From positions 1-64,000 of the forward strand of contig NZ_JABVWW010000009.1 of NCBI RefSeq assembly GCF_013350005.1: a stretch of DNA of 64,000 bases, in the 5' to 3' direction. The DNA comes from Methylocystis silviterrae (GTDB taxonomy: Bacteria; Pseudomonadota; Alphaproteobacteria; Rhizobiales; Beijerinckiaceae). The notes beneath the pieces were generated by a model, which was given only the letters and a program-made list of their open reading frames with translations, searched no databases and was not told the DNA's origin. This document shows, piece after piece, positions 18,401 through 25,248 of the stretch. Position 1 is the stretch's first letter. Each line of letters opens with the position of its first letter. Made by a program: the position numbers and the translations under genes.

Positions 18401-18881
18401 AAACGTTGCTGTGTCGGATTTCTTGCGGCACGCCTTGGAATCCTGTCAGCCGCTCATCGAAAGCAAGAGCCACCGCGTAACCGTGAAGGTCGCGGATGAG
18501 CCGCTACGGGTTTTCGGCGACTCTGTCCGTCTGGCGCAGATTGCGGCCAATATCATCAACAACGCGGCGAAATACACGCCGCCGGGCGGTCGCATCGAAA
18601 TCGACGCCGCGCGCGGGGGCGATGAAGTCGTTCTGCGGGTTCGCGACAATGGCGTCGGCATCAGCGCCGACATGATGCCGCGCGTCTTCGATCTCTTCGC
18701 GCAGACGGACGATCAGATTCGGCTTTCCGAAGGAGGGCTCGGCATCGGCCTCGCGCTTGTCCGCAGCCTCGTGGAAATCCACGGCGGCCGGGTGGAGGCG
18801 CGCAGCGAGGGCGTCGGCCGGGGCAGCGAATTCATCGTCAGTCTGCCGCTCGCGGACTGCGGCCACCTCGGCCTTCGCTGA
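15495..18881 (+). CDS. Multi-PAS sensor histidine kinase
   Basis: A 1128-residue kinase. I count seven PAS/PAC units of about 125 residues each between residues 1 and 890, most ending in the PAC signature D(I/V)(T/S)ERK (for example RDITERKQAE, EDVTERRLAE, QDITERKQAE, NIDVSERKRVE). A HisKA domain follows with His906 in LAHELRNPLTPIRNAV, then an HATPase domain with NIINNAAKYTPPGG, RDNGVGIS and GGLGIGLALVRSLVEIHGG. There is no transmembrane segment, so it should sense internal signals (redox, ligands or light) through its PAS domains. No receiver is fused; the CheY-like protein upstream is a candidate acceptor. Several PAS units resemble each other, suggesting internal duplication. The kinase call is firm, the signals unknown. 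Confidence 0.88.
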   Translation: MTFSNMDAFWVVNWTTDVAGQCDYIDRQWPRITGQTAEAAMGGGWLNAIHRDDLEQVKVELGLASGSERPFQIMARLRRQDGQFRWALAVGAPRYDAQDVFIGYSGSIIDFHDRIDITERKERLDALRASEERYRPLFETSRDGIVTVDMSGHILEANPAYQKMLGYTLEELKRLTYQELTPEVWHDMEAAVVREHILPRGESAEYEKEYIRKDGTVFPISLRTWTVVDERGHIVGMRAFVRDITERKQAEAALRDSEERFRVSFANASIGFAMNGPDDTHLDANSAYCAITGYTREELLALKGSELIHPDDWPANRALSERMLAGEIPGFVVENRYIRKNGESIWVRKSVSLIRRADGAPRWIITLVEDVTERRLAEEALQQSRNDLDRAQEVGKIGWWRLDVRRNVLTWSDENHRIFGVPRGTPLTYDSFLSIVHPDDRADVDAKWQAGLRGEPYDIEHRIVSGDEVKWVREKAYLEFDAAGALLGGFGITQDITERKQAEEALRESEARLRLATEAAKIGAFDWRIPTDVNIWTPELEAMYGLGPGEFGRRRSAWEQLVHPDDRAGAVAKVNETLASGEPVEHEWRVVWPDGSVHWIAGWFQGFKDAAGKPVRLTGVNIDVSERKRVEKALRDSELRYRSFVEAASAITWSCPPSGLHEQPQQEWMAFTGQTAEEMLGDGWTKVVHPDDLEAVAAQWRAAVARGEPFWSEHRIRRHNGEWRWMRVQAAPIRDATGEIVEWFGSNADIDDLKQAELALRESQQQLALALEAGQLGFWDWHVPSGRVQFGGHWASMLGYDLSEIEPDVRAWERLIHPDEREEVAARLTDHLEGRSDFYECEHRLHHKDGSWRWILDRGRVVERDAAGLPLRAIGTHADVTARHEAEAALQDADRRKDEFLATLAHELRNPLTPIRNAVHVLKKKYGPQFPDTPLLAMVQRQVDHLVRLVDDLLEVSRISRGKVDLRKENVAVSDFLRHALESCQPLIESKSHRVTVKVADEPLRVFGDSVRLAQIAANIINNAAKYTPPGGRIEIDAARGGDEVVLRVRDNGVGISADMMPRVFDLFAQTDDQIRLSEGGLGIGLALVRSLVEIHGGRVEARSEGVGRGSEFIVSLPLADCGHLGLR

Positions 18882-19011
18882 ACTGCTCCGCCCCGAGGCA
18901 TGTGCGGCGCGTCGACAAGAGATGCCATCCGGACATAGAGAGGACGGCGAGCATACGAACGGCGTCGCCCTCGCCCGAAGGCCGCCGTCCCGTATGTCTT
19001 GCAGATCAATC

Positions 19012-19356
19012 CTATTCTGCGGCAGTCGGCGGCGCATAGTTTGGATTGGATTCGGTGAGAACCGCGTCGAAGCCTTCGAACTCGGGACCGCCCAGATAGA
19101 GATCGCGGTTCTGACCAGCGTTTTTGTGAGCCTCGCGGAAATGTTCGGAATGCGTCCAATCGATGAAGTGCTGCCGAGTTTCCCACAGCGCATGCGACGC
19201 ATAGAGAATATGGTCCTCCCGCTCTGGCCCTTTGAGCAGATGGAAGACGATGAAGCCGGGCCTTTCCTGAAGCCGCGACTGACGCGAGCGCCAGACGTCC
19301 TCGAACGCCTGTTCCTTTCCCTTGACGATTTTGAAGCGGTTCATTGCGACAAACAT
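19012..19356 (-). CDS. IsdG/HmoB-type haem-degrading monooxygenase
   Basis: 114 residues with the antibiotic-biosynthesis-monooxygenase fold. The IsdG catalytic triad can be placed: Asn6 in AMNRFKI, Trp67 in FIDWTHS and His77 in FREAHKN. Spacing and surroundings match those of staphylococcal IsdG (Asn7, Trp67, His77). Such enzymes open haem to release iron in the cytoplasm. The C-terminal extension (about 25 residues after the His, FEGFDAVLTE) is as in HmoB-like proteins. It lies 0.35 kb from the metal P-type ATPase and about 3 kb from the siderophore locus, consistent with iron acquisition, but no haem uptake genes are adjacent. Confidence 0.8.
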   Translation of the reverse strand: MFVAMNRFKIVKGKEQAFEDVWRSRQSRLQERPGFIVFHLLKGPEREDHILYASHALWETRQHFIDWTHSEHFREAHKNAGQNRDLYLGGPEFEGFDAVLTESNPNYAPPTAAE

Positions 19357-19703
19357 GACTCGGCTCCTGTCAGTGGTCTCGGCGGGTCCCGCCAGCGATC
19401 TTAGCTAATCGTCCTTAAGGCGAAAGGCAAAGAACATGGTTGAAGCGCTGCAGCCGCCTAGCCGCAGCGACGGCTTGGACTCGAGGGACGCCCGATGCGA
19501 GAACAAAGTTCTGTGAAAGGAGGCCGGCGACAGGCTCTGTTGCGCGGTAGCGACTCCGCTATGACCACAACGCATTGTGGACCGGGGCGCGCCAAACTAA
19601 GTTAGGAGCGAAATCTAGCGGCTGCGTGAAGGCAGAGTCCGGAGATCGCCGCCTCGCAAGCATTTCCGAGATACGCTATTGAGGAAAGGCCTCCTCGCTG
19701 ACC
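19357..19703. other. Divergent intergenic region
   Basis: 347 bases between the haem monooxygenase and the metal ATPase, which point away from each other, so promoters for both should lie here. No gene or clear operator is visible. Confidence 0.4.
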
Positions 19704-21827
19704 ATGGCGCACGTAGAAATTGTCCATGAGTTAGACAAGCGTCTCCGGTTGCGGCTTTTGTCGGACGTGGACGATTTTGCGCAGACGGAAGTTGCGCTGC
19801 GACAGCTTCCCGGCGTCGCCTCTGTGCGCGCCAATCGCGCCTGCGCATCTTTGACGCTGGCGTACGACGGACAGCCCGAGGTCCGTGACTCCATTCTCGA
19901 AACCGCACGTCGAACGCCATCAATGGCCGCGGATGGCTGGCGACCTCCGCCAGCCGCTAACGCCAAGCGCGTGACTCTCGCGGCCGGCGCGATCGCCGCC
20001 GCGCTCCTCCTTCCCGCGCCGTTCGCCGCAGCGATCACTTGGCTCAACATCGCGGGCGTCCTCGCGCGCGGCGTCCTTGCGGCGTCGCGCGGCACGCTGA
20101 AGACCGACGTTCTTGATGCGCTCGCCATCGGCGTGCCGGCGGCGCGCCATGAATATGTCACCGCCAGCGTGACCCGTTTCCTTCTCGCGCTGGCGGAGCA
20201 TATCGAGGCCACCACCGTCCAGCAGTCAGACGAATTGCTGCGTTCGCTTCTGCGACAGGCGCCTGGCGACGTCTGGGTGGAATGCCATGACGGCGAACTC
20301 GCGCGCATGCCTTTCATGCAGCTTAAAGGCGGCGAGCGCGTCGTCATCGGCGCGGGCGAGACCATTCCGGTCGACGGCCAAGTGGTGGCCGGCGACGCCT
20401 ATGTCGATCAGTCCTTAGTGACCGGCGAAAGCCTTCCCATGCCGCGCGCGGTCGGAGATCAGGCGCTCGCAGGCAGCGTTGTCACCGACGGACGGCTCGT
20501 GGTCCAGGCTGCGCGCGTGGGCGAGGACACAACGACGGGACGCATTTCGCGCTACATTCAGGACGCTCTTGACCGCCCGGCCGACATCCAGACTATGTCC
20601 AGTGTCTTTGCGGATCGGCGCGTCGGCATTACGCTGGCCACAGCTGCGGTGGTGTTCGCGCTCACGCGCGACTGGCGCCGGATCGAATCCGTCTTCATGG
20701 TCGACTATTCCTGCGCCGTGAAGCTCGGCACGCCGATCGCGATCAAGTCGGCGATGTATCGAGCCGCGCGCGAAGGCTGTCTGGTCAAGAGCGGAACGGC
20801 GATCGAAACGCTTGCCGGGGTCGACACGATCGTTTTCGATAAGACCGGCACTCTGACCCACAACACGCTCGAGGTCACGGACATTTGTCCGCTGGACCCC
20901 GGGATCGACGAAGAACGGGCGGCGGCCATGGTCGCGTCGCTCGGCGAGCACACGAGCCATCCCATCGCGCGCGCCGTTGTCGGGCTCGCGCGGCAGCGCC
21001 GGCTCGCCCATATCCCGCATGAGGCCGTCAATTTCATTGTCGGCCACGGCGTGGAAGCGAATGTCGATGGACGTCGCATTCGGTTTGGCAGCCGGCATTA
21101 TCTCGAAGACGACGAGCACATTTCATTCGCGGACGCCCGCAAGACCGTGCGAGCGCTTCAAGAGCAAGGCAAATCGCTTCTCTATGTCGCCGCCGATGAG
21201 CGCCCGATTGCGGTCTTTGCATTGCGTGATCGATGGCGACCGGAGAGCGCGCGCACGCTTGCGCAGTTGCGCGCGTTAGGAGTCAAGCGCCTCGTGATGA
21301 TCACGGGCGATCGCCAGGCGCCGGCGCTGGCTTTCGCAGAGACGCTTGGCATAGATGCTGTGCATTATGAACAGCAGCCGGAGGACAAGGCCAACATCAT
21401 AGGGGCGCTCAAGCAGGAGGGCCGCCGCGTCGCTTATATCGGCGATGGCGTGAACGACGGTCCCGCATTGATGACGGCGGATGTCGGCATCTCAATGCCG
21501 CGCGCCGCCGACATTGCCCGAGCCACCGCCGACATTGTGTTGCTGGACGACAGACTGGATTCCTTCGCCACGATACTCGCGGTCGCTCAAGAAGCGATGC
21601 GCTTGATCCACTCGAACTTCCGATTTGCGGTTGGCGTGAATTCGGCGATTCTGGCCGCGGCGGCGTTCGGGCGTCTTTCTCCTCTCGCCGCCGCCACGCT
21701 GCACAATGGGACGACGATCGCCGTCCTGCTGCGCGCCCTGCTGAGCGGACGAGCGCACAGTTCCGTCACGGAGAAATTCCCACGCGATTCAGTCGCACTC
21801 GAGCACAGCCGGGCGCAAGAACAATAG
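19704..21827 (+). CDS. P1B-type metal-transporting ATPase with atypical metal site
   Basis: 707 residues. The N-terminal 70 residues fold like a metal-binding HMA domain but lack the CxxC pair. An actuator domain carries TGES, the P-domain has the phosphorylated Asp379 in DKTGTLT, the N-domain has SHPIARAVV, and GDGVNDGPAL closes the hinge. The membrane metal-site motif is YSCAVKLGTP: Ser-Cys instead of the Cys-Pro-Cys of copper or zinc pumps. This resembles the CtpC-like group linked with manganese or iron export, so I expect efflux of a divalent or iron-type metal. The substrate is inference. The first membrane helices are weak, with a hydrophobic stretch at about 90-115. Confidence 0.82.
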   Translation: MAHVEIVHELDKRLRLRLLSDVDDFAQTEVALRQLPGVASVRANRACASLTLAYDGQPEVRDSILETARRTPSMAADGWRPPPAANAKRVTLAAGAIAAALLLPAPFAAAITWLNIAGVLARGVLAASRGTLKTDVLDALAIGVPAARHEYVTASVTRFLLALAEHIEATTVQQSDELLRSLLRQAPGDVWVECHDGELARMPFMQLKGGERVVIGAGETIPVDGQVVAGDAYVDQSLVTGESLPMPRAVGDQALAGSVVTDGRLVVQAARVGEDTTTGRISRYIQDALDRPADIQTMSSVFADRRVGITLATAAVVFALTRDWRRIESVFMVDYSCAVKLGTPIAIKSAMYRAAREGCLVKSGTAIETLAGVDTIVFDKTGTLTHNTLEVTDICPLDPGIDEERAAAMVASLGEHTSHPIARAVVGLARQRRLAHIPHEAVNFIVGHGVEANVDGRRIRFGSRHYLEDDEHISFADARKTVRALQEQGKSLLYVAADERPIAVFALRDRWRPESARTLAQLRALGVKRLVMITGDRQAPALAFAETLGIDAVHYEQQPEDKANIIGALKQEGRRVAYIGDGVNDGPALMTADVGISMPRAADIARATADIVLLDDRLDSFATILAVAQEAMRLIHSNFRFAVGVNSAILAAAAFGRLSPLAAATLHNGTTIAVLLRALLSGRAHSSVTEKFPRDSVALEHSRAQEQ

Positions 21828-21859
21828 CAGAGCTCCTTCAGCTCGGCGGCGTAAGCGCC

Positions 21860-21940
21860 CGCCGGGTGAAGCGTTGCGCCCAACCACGAGATCCTGAAGC
21901 TTGGTGTGGCTGGCGAGATCTGACGCAACAAGACCACCGC
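21860..21940 (-). pseudogene. Remnant of an entA-like 2,3-dihydro-DHB dehydrogenase C-terminus
   Basis: A minus-strand frame reads LVASDLASHTKLQDLVV. The intact entA at 40892-41638 has FLASDLASHITLQDLVV at the same place near its C-terminus, 13 of 16 core residues being identical, and the DNA is also clearly alike across GATCTCGCCAGCCA and GCTTCAGGA. After LQDLVV the similarity fades (GRNASPGG versus DGGATLAA) and no upstream SDR sequence is seen. It is therefore a short fossil of a second entA copy lying just before the siderophore locus, on the opposite strand. Confidence 0.7.
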
Positions 21941-22019
21941 CCTTGCGCTCTCTTCGAACGGTCCGCCGCGTGATCGAATTCTGTTGGCTTCGGCGCCGCA
22001 CGGTGACTGCGTGCGAGTC

Positions 22020-22216
22020 GCTTTGTTTACAACTTAAGCAATAAAGTACTAGCTACTTTGGAATGAGAATAAATACAAGTAATATATGGTACATATGTCA
22101 CATTGCGCTTAAAATACTTCCGAAATGACGGCTACATAATTGATGAAAAAAAATATTCGAGCTATGTGCAGCATACAAAGCGTGGCGTCGCACTGCACAA
22201 TAGTAGAGGCGGAAGA
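22020..22216 (+). promoter_or_regulatory. AT-rich promoter/leader of the siderophore receptor operon
   Basis: This stretch is far richer in A and T than the rest of the window. It holds two symmetric elements: AAAGTA-CTAGC-TACTTT at 22043-22059 and ACATATGT at 22091-22098. Between them lies GGAATGAGAATAAATAC, loosely similar to the A/T-rich repeats bound by Fur-like regulators. An iron-responsive operator (Fur, Irr or RirA) is expected for such an operon, but none can be named with confidence from the sequence alone. Confidence 0.45.
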
Positions 22217-24649
22217 ATGACCAAGAAACATTCCAGATTTGCCTGCCTGGACATCTCGGTAATCGGGAAAAAATCCCTGCTTGTATGTAGTCTCGGCGCG
22301 CCGGTCGTGATCGCGCTCGAAGTCGCGTCGGCCCTGGCGCAGAACGCCTCTCAAACATTGCCTCCGGTGACCGTGGATGCGCCGCGCGAAAAGCCGCAAA
22401 CAAAACCGCGGCAACAAACGCAACGCCCAGTCGCATCGAGCGCGCGGGCGAGCAGCGTTCATCCGAGCGGCCCGAGACCGCACGTGGCTTCGACGCCGCA
22501 CGGCGCGACTTCCGCCGCTCCGCAGGTCGGTCCTGCGCTGCTCTCCGGCGCAAGCGGCGTTGCGCCGTCTCCGCCAACGGGCGAAATCGGCAATCTTCCG
22601 CCCGCGTATGCCGGAGGCGAGGTCGCTCGCGGCGCCCGCCTCGGCATGCTCGGCAATCGCGATTTCATGGATACGCCGTTCAATGTGACGAGCTACACGT
22701 CGGCGCTGATCGAAAACCAGCAAGCGCGCACCTTGCAGCAGGTCTTGGAGAACGATCCGTCGGTCCGCATGACCACGTCGGCCGGGCACATTCGCGAGAA
22801 TTTCAGAATTCGCGGCTTCCCCGTGCTGGGCAGCGAACTCGCGCTCAACGGCATGTATGGTCTCGCGCCCGACGGCCATGTGCCGACCGAATTCCTGGAG
22901 CGCGTCGAAGTGCTCAAGGGACCCGGTGCGCTGCTCAACGGCATGGCGCCTTTCGGCGCGGTCGGCGGCTCGATTAATCTCGTCACCAAACATGCCGGCG
23001 ACGCGCCGATCACCAGCGTCAGCACGGATTACACATCCAGTTCTCAGTTCGGCACGCATATCGATGTCGGGCGACGCGGCGGCGATCACAATCAATTCGG
23101 CGTTCGCTACAACGGCGTTTACCGAAGCGGAGGCACTGCGCTCGACGAGCAGTGGAAGGTGCGGGGCCTGAACGCGCTGGCGCTCGATTTCCGGGAGGAG
23201 CGCATCAGGCTGTCGATTGACGCTTATCACAGTCAGGAAATCTTCAAGAACGGCAGCGCGCTCATGGCGAGCTTCTCCGGCATTGGCGTGGCCGCGGCGC
23301 CAAGCGCAACCAAGAATCTGTTTGTCGGCTCCAACGCGCGGTTCGAGAACAAGGCGATTGAAGCGCGCGCCGAGCTGGACATCGCCGAGAATGTCACGGT
23401 TTTTGGCGGAATCGGCTTTTTGGACAGCCGGAACTTCGGCTTCACCAACGGAACTCAGGCGACAGGCGTAAACCTGCTCGGCAACTACTCCGGAGCCCGA
23501 ATCGTCAATCTGCGCGGCTATACCAATTCGCTGTCGACGCAGGGCGGCATTCGCGGCCAGTTGGACACGGGACCGCTGCGCCATCAATTCGTGCTGAGCG
23601 CCTCGGCGCTAAAATTCAGCCAAAGCTCCGAATTCGGATTTATCTCGCCTTACAGCTCCAACATTTACGTGCCCGTCGTGCCGCCTCAGGCGCCTCCTCC
23701 GCCGGTCGTTCCGAATACGCCGTTCCGTCTCGGACAAGCCTATTTCGCGACCGATCCGAGAAAGACCGGAGAAACCTATCTGGCGAGCCTCGCCTTCGCC
23801 GACACGATTTCGGCTTTCGACGAACGCATCCAGCTCATCGGCGGTCTGCGCAGCCAGCGGGTGATGACCAAGACGTTCCAGGCCAATACGGGCATCGAGA
23901 CGAACGCCTATGACAGCCATCGTCTCTCGCCGGCCTTTGCCCTGATCGTCAAGCCATTCGACAAGCGCCTCTCGCTTTACGCCAATTATATCGAAGGGCT
24001 CACGCAAGGTTTGCGCGTCACCAACCCACTGTCGACCAATTACAACGAGTCGTTTGCACCCTTCGTCTCCAAGCAGATCGAGACCGGCGCGAAGCTCGAT
24101 TTGGGCATTCTCGCCAATACGCTGAGCTTTTACGAAATCACCCAACCGACGCTTGCGACCGTGACCACGGGAGGCCGCGTATCTTACAAACCCGTCCAGC
24201 AGCGCAACCAGGGCATCGAGTGGAACGTCTTCGGCGAGCCGATCCCGGGCGTCCGTGTGCTCGGCGGCGTCTCTTATATGATCGGCGTCATCACGCAGAG
24301 CGCGGACGGAAAGACCACCGGTAAAAACGCCTTCGGCATACCAAGATGGCAGGCGAACTTCTACGGCGAATGGGACCTTCCCTATCTGGTCGGGGTGACC
24401 GTGGAAGGCCGCGTCATCTATACGAGCGCCCTCTATGTCGACTCGTTGAACTACTACCGAATTCCTGAATGGGCGCGCTTCGACGCAGGCGCTCGCTACA
24501 CCACGAAGATCTACGGCACAGACATGACGCTGCGGGCGAATGTGAACAATCTGTTCAACCACAGCTACTGGTCTGGAGCGTTTAACGACGGTTTCGCCAC
24601 GCTCGATGCGCCGCGCACCGTCCTGCTGTCGGCAACCTTCAACTTCTAA
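22217..24649 (+). CDS. TonB-dependent ferric-siderophore receptor
   Basis: 810 residues from the ATG at 22217, with GGAAGA just upstream; the frame stays open to 22103 but that part is AT-rich leader. A signal peptide ends near ALEVASALAQ. A Pro/Gln-rich spacer follows, then the plug domain (about 150-300: DTPFNVTSYTSALIENQQARTL, RGFPV, ERVEVLKGPGALLNG, GGSINLVTK) and a 22-strand barrel ending in the outer-membrane signature LSATFNF. No N-terminal signalling domain precedes the plug, so it is not a FecA-type transducer. It heads the plus-strand siderophore locus and presumably imports the siderophore made by the NRPS downstream. Ligand assignment rests on context. Confidence 0.9.
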   Translation: MTKKHSRFACLDISVIGKKSLLVCSLGAPVVIALEVASALAQNASQTLPPVTVDAPREKPQTKPRQQTQRPVASSARASSVHPSGPRPHVASTPHGATSAAPQVGPALLSGASGVAPSPPTGEIGNLPPAYAGGEVARGARLGMLGNRDFMDTPFNVTSYTSALIENQQARTLQQVLENDPSVRMTTSAGHIRENFRIRGFPVLGSELALNGMYGLAPDGHVPTEFLERVEVLKGPGALLNGMAPFGAVGGSINLVTKHAGDAPITSVSTDYTSSSQFGTHIDVGRRGGDHNQFGVRYNGVYRSGGTALDEQWKVRGLNALALDFREERIRLSIDAYHSQEIFKNGSALMASFSGIGVAAAPSATKNLFVGSNARFENKAIEARAELDIAENVTVFGGIGFLDSRNFGFTNGTQATGVNLLGNYSGARIVNLRGYTNSLSTQGGIRGQLDTGPLRHQFVLSASALKFSQSSEFGFISPYSSNIYVPVVPPQAPPPPVVPNTPFRLGQAYFATDPRKTGETYLASLAFADTISAFDERIQLIGGLRSQRVMTKTFQANTGIETNAYDSHRLSPAFALIVKPFDKRLSLYANYIEGLTQGLRVTNPLSTNYNESFAPFVSKQIETGAKLDLGILANTLSFYEITQPTLATVTTGGRVSYKPVQQRNQGIEWNVFGEPIPGVRVLGGVSYMIGVITQSADGKTTGKNAFGIPRWQANFYGEWDLPYLVGVTVEGRVIYTSALYVDSLNYYRIPEWARFDAGARYTTKIYGTDMTLRANVNNLFNHSYWSGAFNDGFATLDAPRTVLLSATFNF

Positions 24650-24664
24650 GGATAGGAGCGGACG

Positions 24665-24952
24665 TTGAACCTCTCGCCCGCAGCTATTCAATTCGCCGCC
24701 TGCGTGGCCATCGCGATGGGCGCCGCCAGCCTCTATCTCGGCGCGCAGAACCAGCGCTGGCTGTCGCGGCCGCTGCCTGGGTTGTGGAGCGGCGTCGCTG
24801 GCGCGGCGCTGCTGCTTCTTGGCGTCTTTCTGTGGAGTCAGACGGTTCAGCTTTCAACTGCGATTTTCGGGACGCTCGCCCTGGTCATGCTTCTGTTCAT
24901 CGCTTTCCCGTGTCTGGGGGCGCTGCGAACCTTCGTCAGGAACGCGCCATGA
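24665..24952 (+). CDS. Small three-helix membrane protein of iron-uptake operons (DUF3325-like)
   Basis: 95 residues from a TTG at 24665, preceded by AGGAGCGG. Three hydrophobic helices are visible (near 6-24, 40-58 and 63-82), joined by short basic loops. Small membrane proteins of this kind (DUF3325-type, by position and appearance) commonly follow TonB receptors and precede PepSY membrane proteins in proteobacterial iron-uptake operons. The stop codon overlaps the next start (ATGA at 24949-24952). The biochemical role is unknown; it may help assemble or stabilise the PepSY protein. Family naming is tentative, the reading frame secure. Confidence 0.7.
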   Translation: MNLSPAAIQFAACVAIAMGAASLYLGAQNQRWLSRPLPGLWSGVAGAALLLLGVFLWSQTVQLSTAIFGTLALVMLLFIAFPCLGALRTFVRNAP

Positions 24953-25233
24953 GTCAGATCCGACGCGATTGGGTCAGCAAAACCTCGGCCGGCGCCATTC
25001 TGGGCTTCAGCCTTGCGATCGCGCTTGCGGGCCTCTTTGCGTGGCTCAGTCCCGGCGGACTGGCGACTCCAAATAAATTTCAGCTCGTGATGTGGCTGAT
25101 CGCGCCGATCTGGCTGACGACGCTGAGCATGTGTTTCTTCTTTTCGAGCGGCATGCGCGCCTGGCTCTGGCTGGGCGGCGTAAATCTACTGGCATACGCC
25201 GGCCTATTCGCCTGCCGCCTTCTCCTTCTCTAA
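24949..25233 (+). CDS. Small membrane protein of iron-uptake operons (DUF3649-like)
   Basis: 94 residues, three predicted helices (about 13-33, 45-63 and 71-92), a short basic N-terminus (SQIRRDWVSKTSAG) and a Cys in the second helix (LSMCFFFSSG). Position and size match the DUF3649 iron-uptake proteins that sit between DUF3325 and PepSY genes. It is coupled to the preceding gene by an ATGA overlap and followed after 15 bases by the PepSY gene. Its role is likely shared with those neighbours in handling ferric siderophore at the inner membrane, but no activity can be read from the sequence. Confidence 0.68.
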   Translation: MSQIRRDWVSKTSAGAILGFSLAIALAGLFAWLSPGGLATPNKFQLVMWLIAPIWLTTLSMCFFFSSGMRAWLWLGGVNLLAYAGLFACRLLLL

Positions 25234-25248
25234 CCGGGACAACGCACG

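Noticed and set aside
22055-22078. Naming the A/T-rich repeat a Fur box
   Set aside because: The match to the 19-bp consensus is loose and alphaproteobacteria also use Irr and RirA; without a matrix scan it stays a candidate.
22103-22216. Earlier start for the TonB receptor
   Set aside because: The extra 38 residues are encoded by AT-rich leader DNA and would place a charged stretch before the signal peptide.
22109-23587. 492-codon minus-strand frame opposite the TonB receptor
   Set aside because: Composition is typical of an antisense frame, no family is recognised, and the receptor on the other strand is unmistakable.
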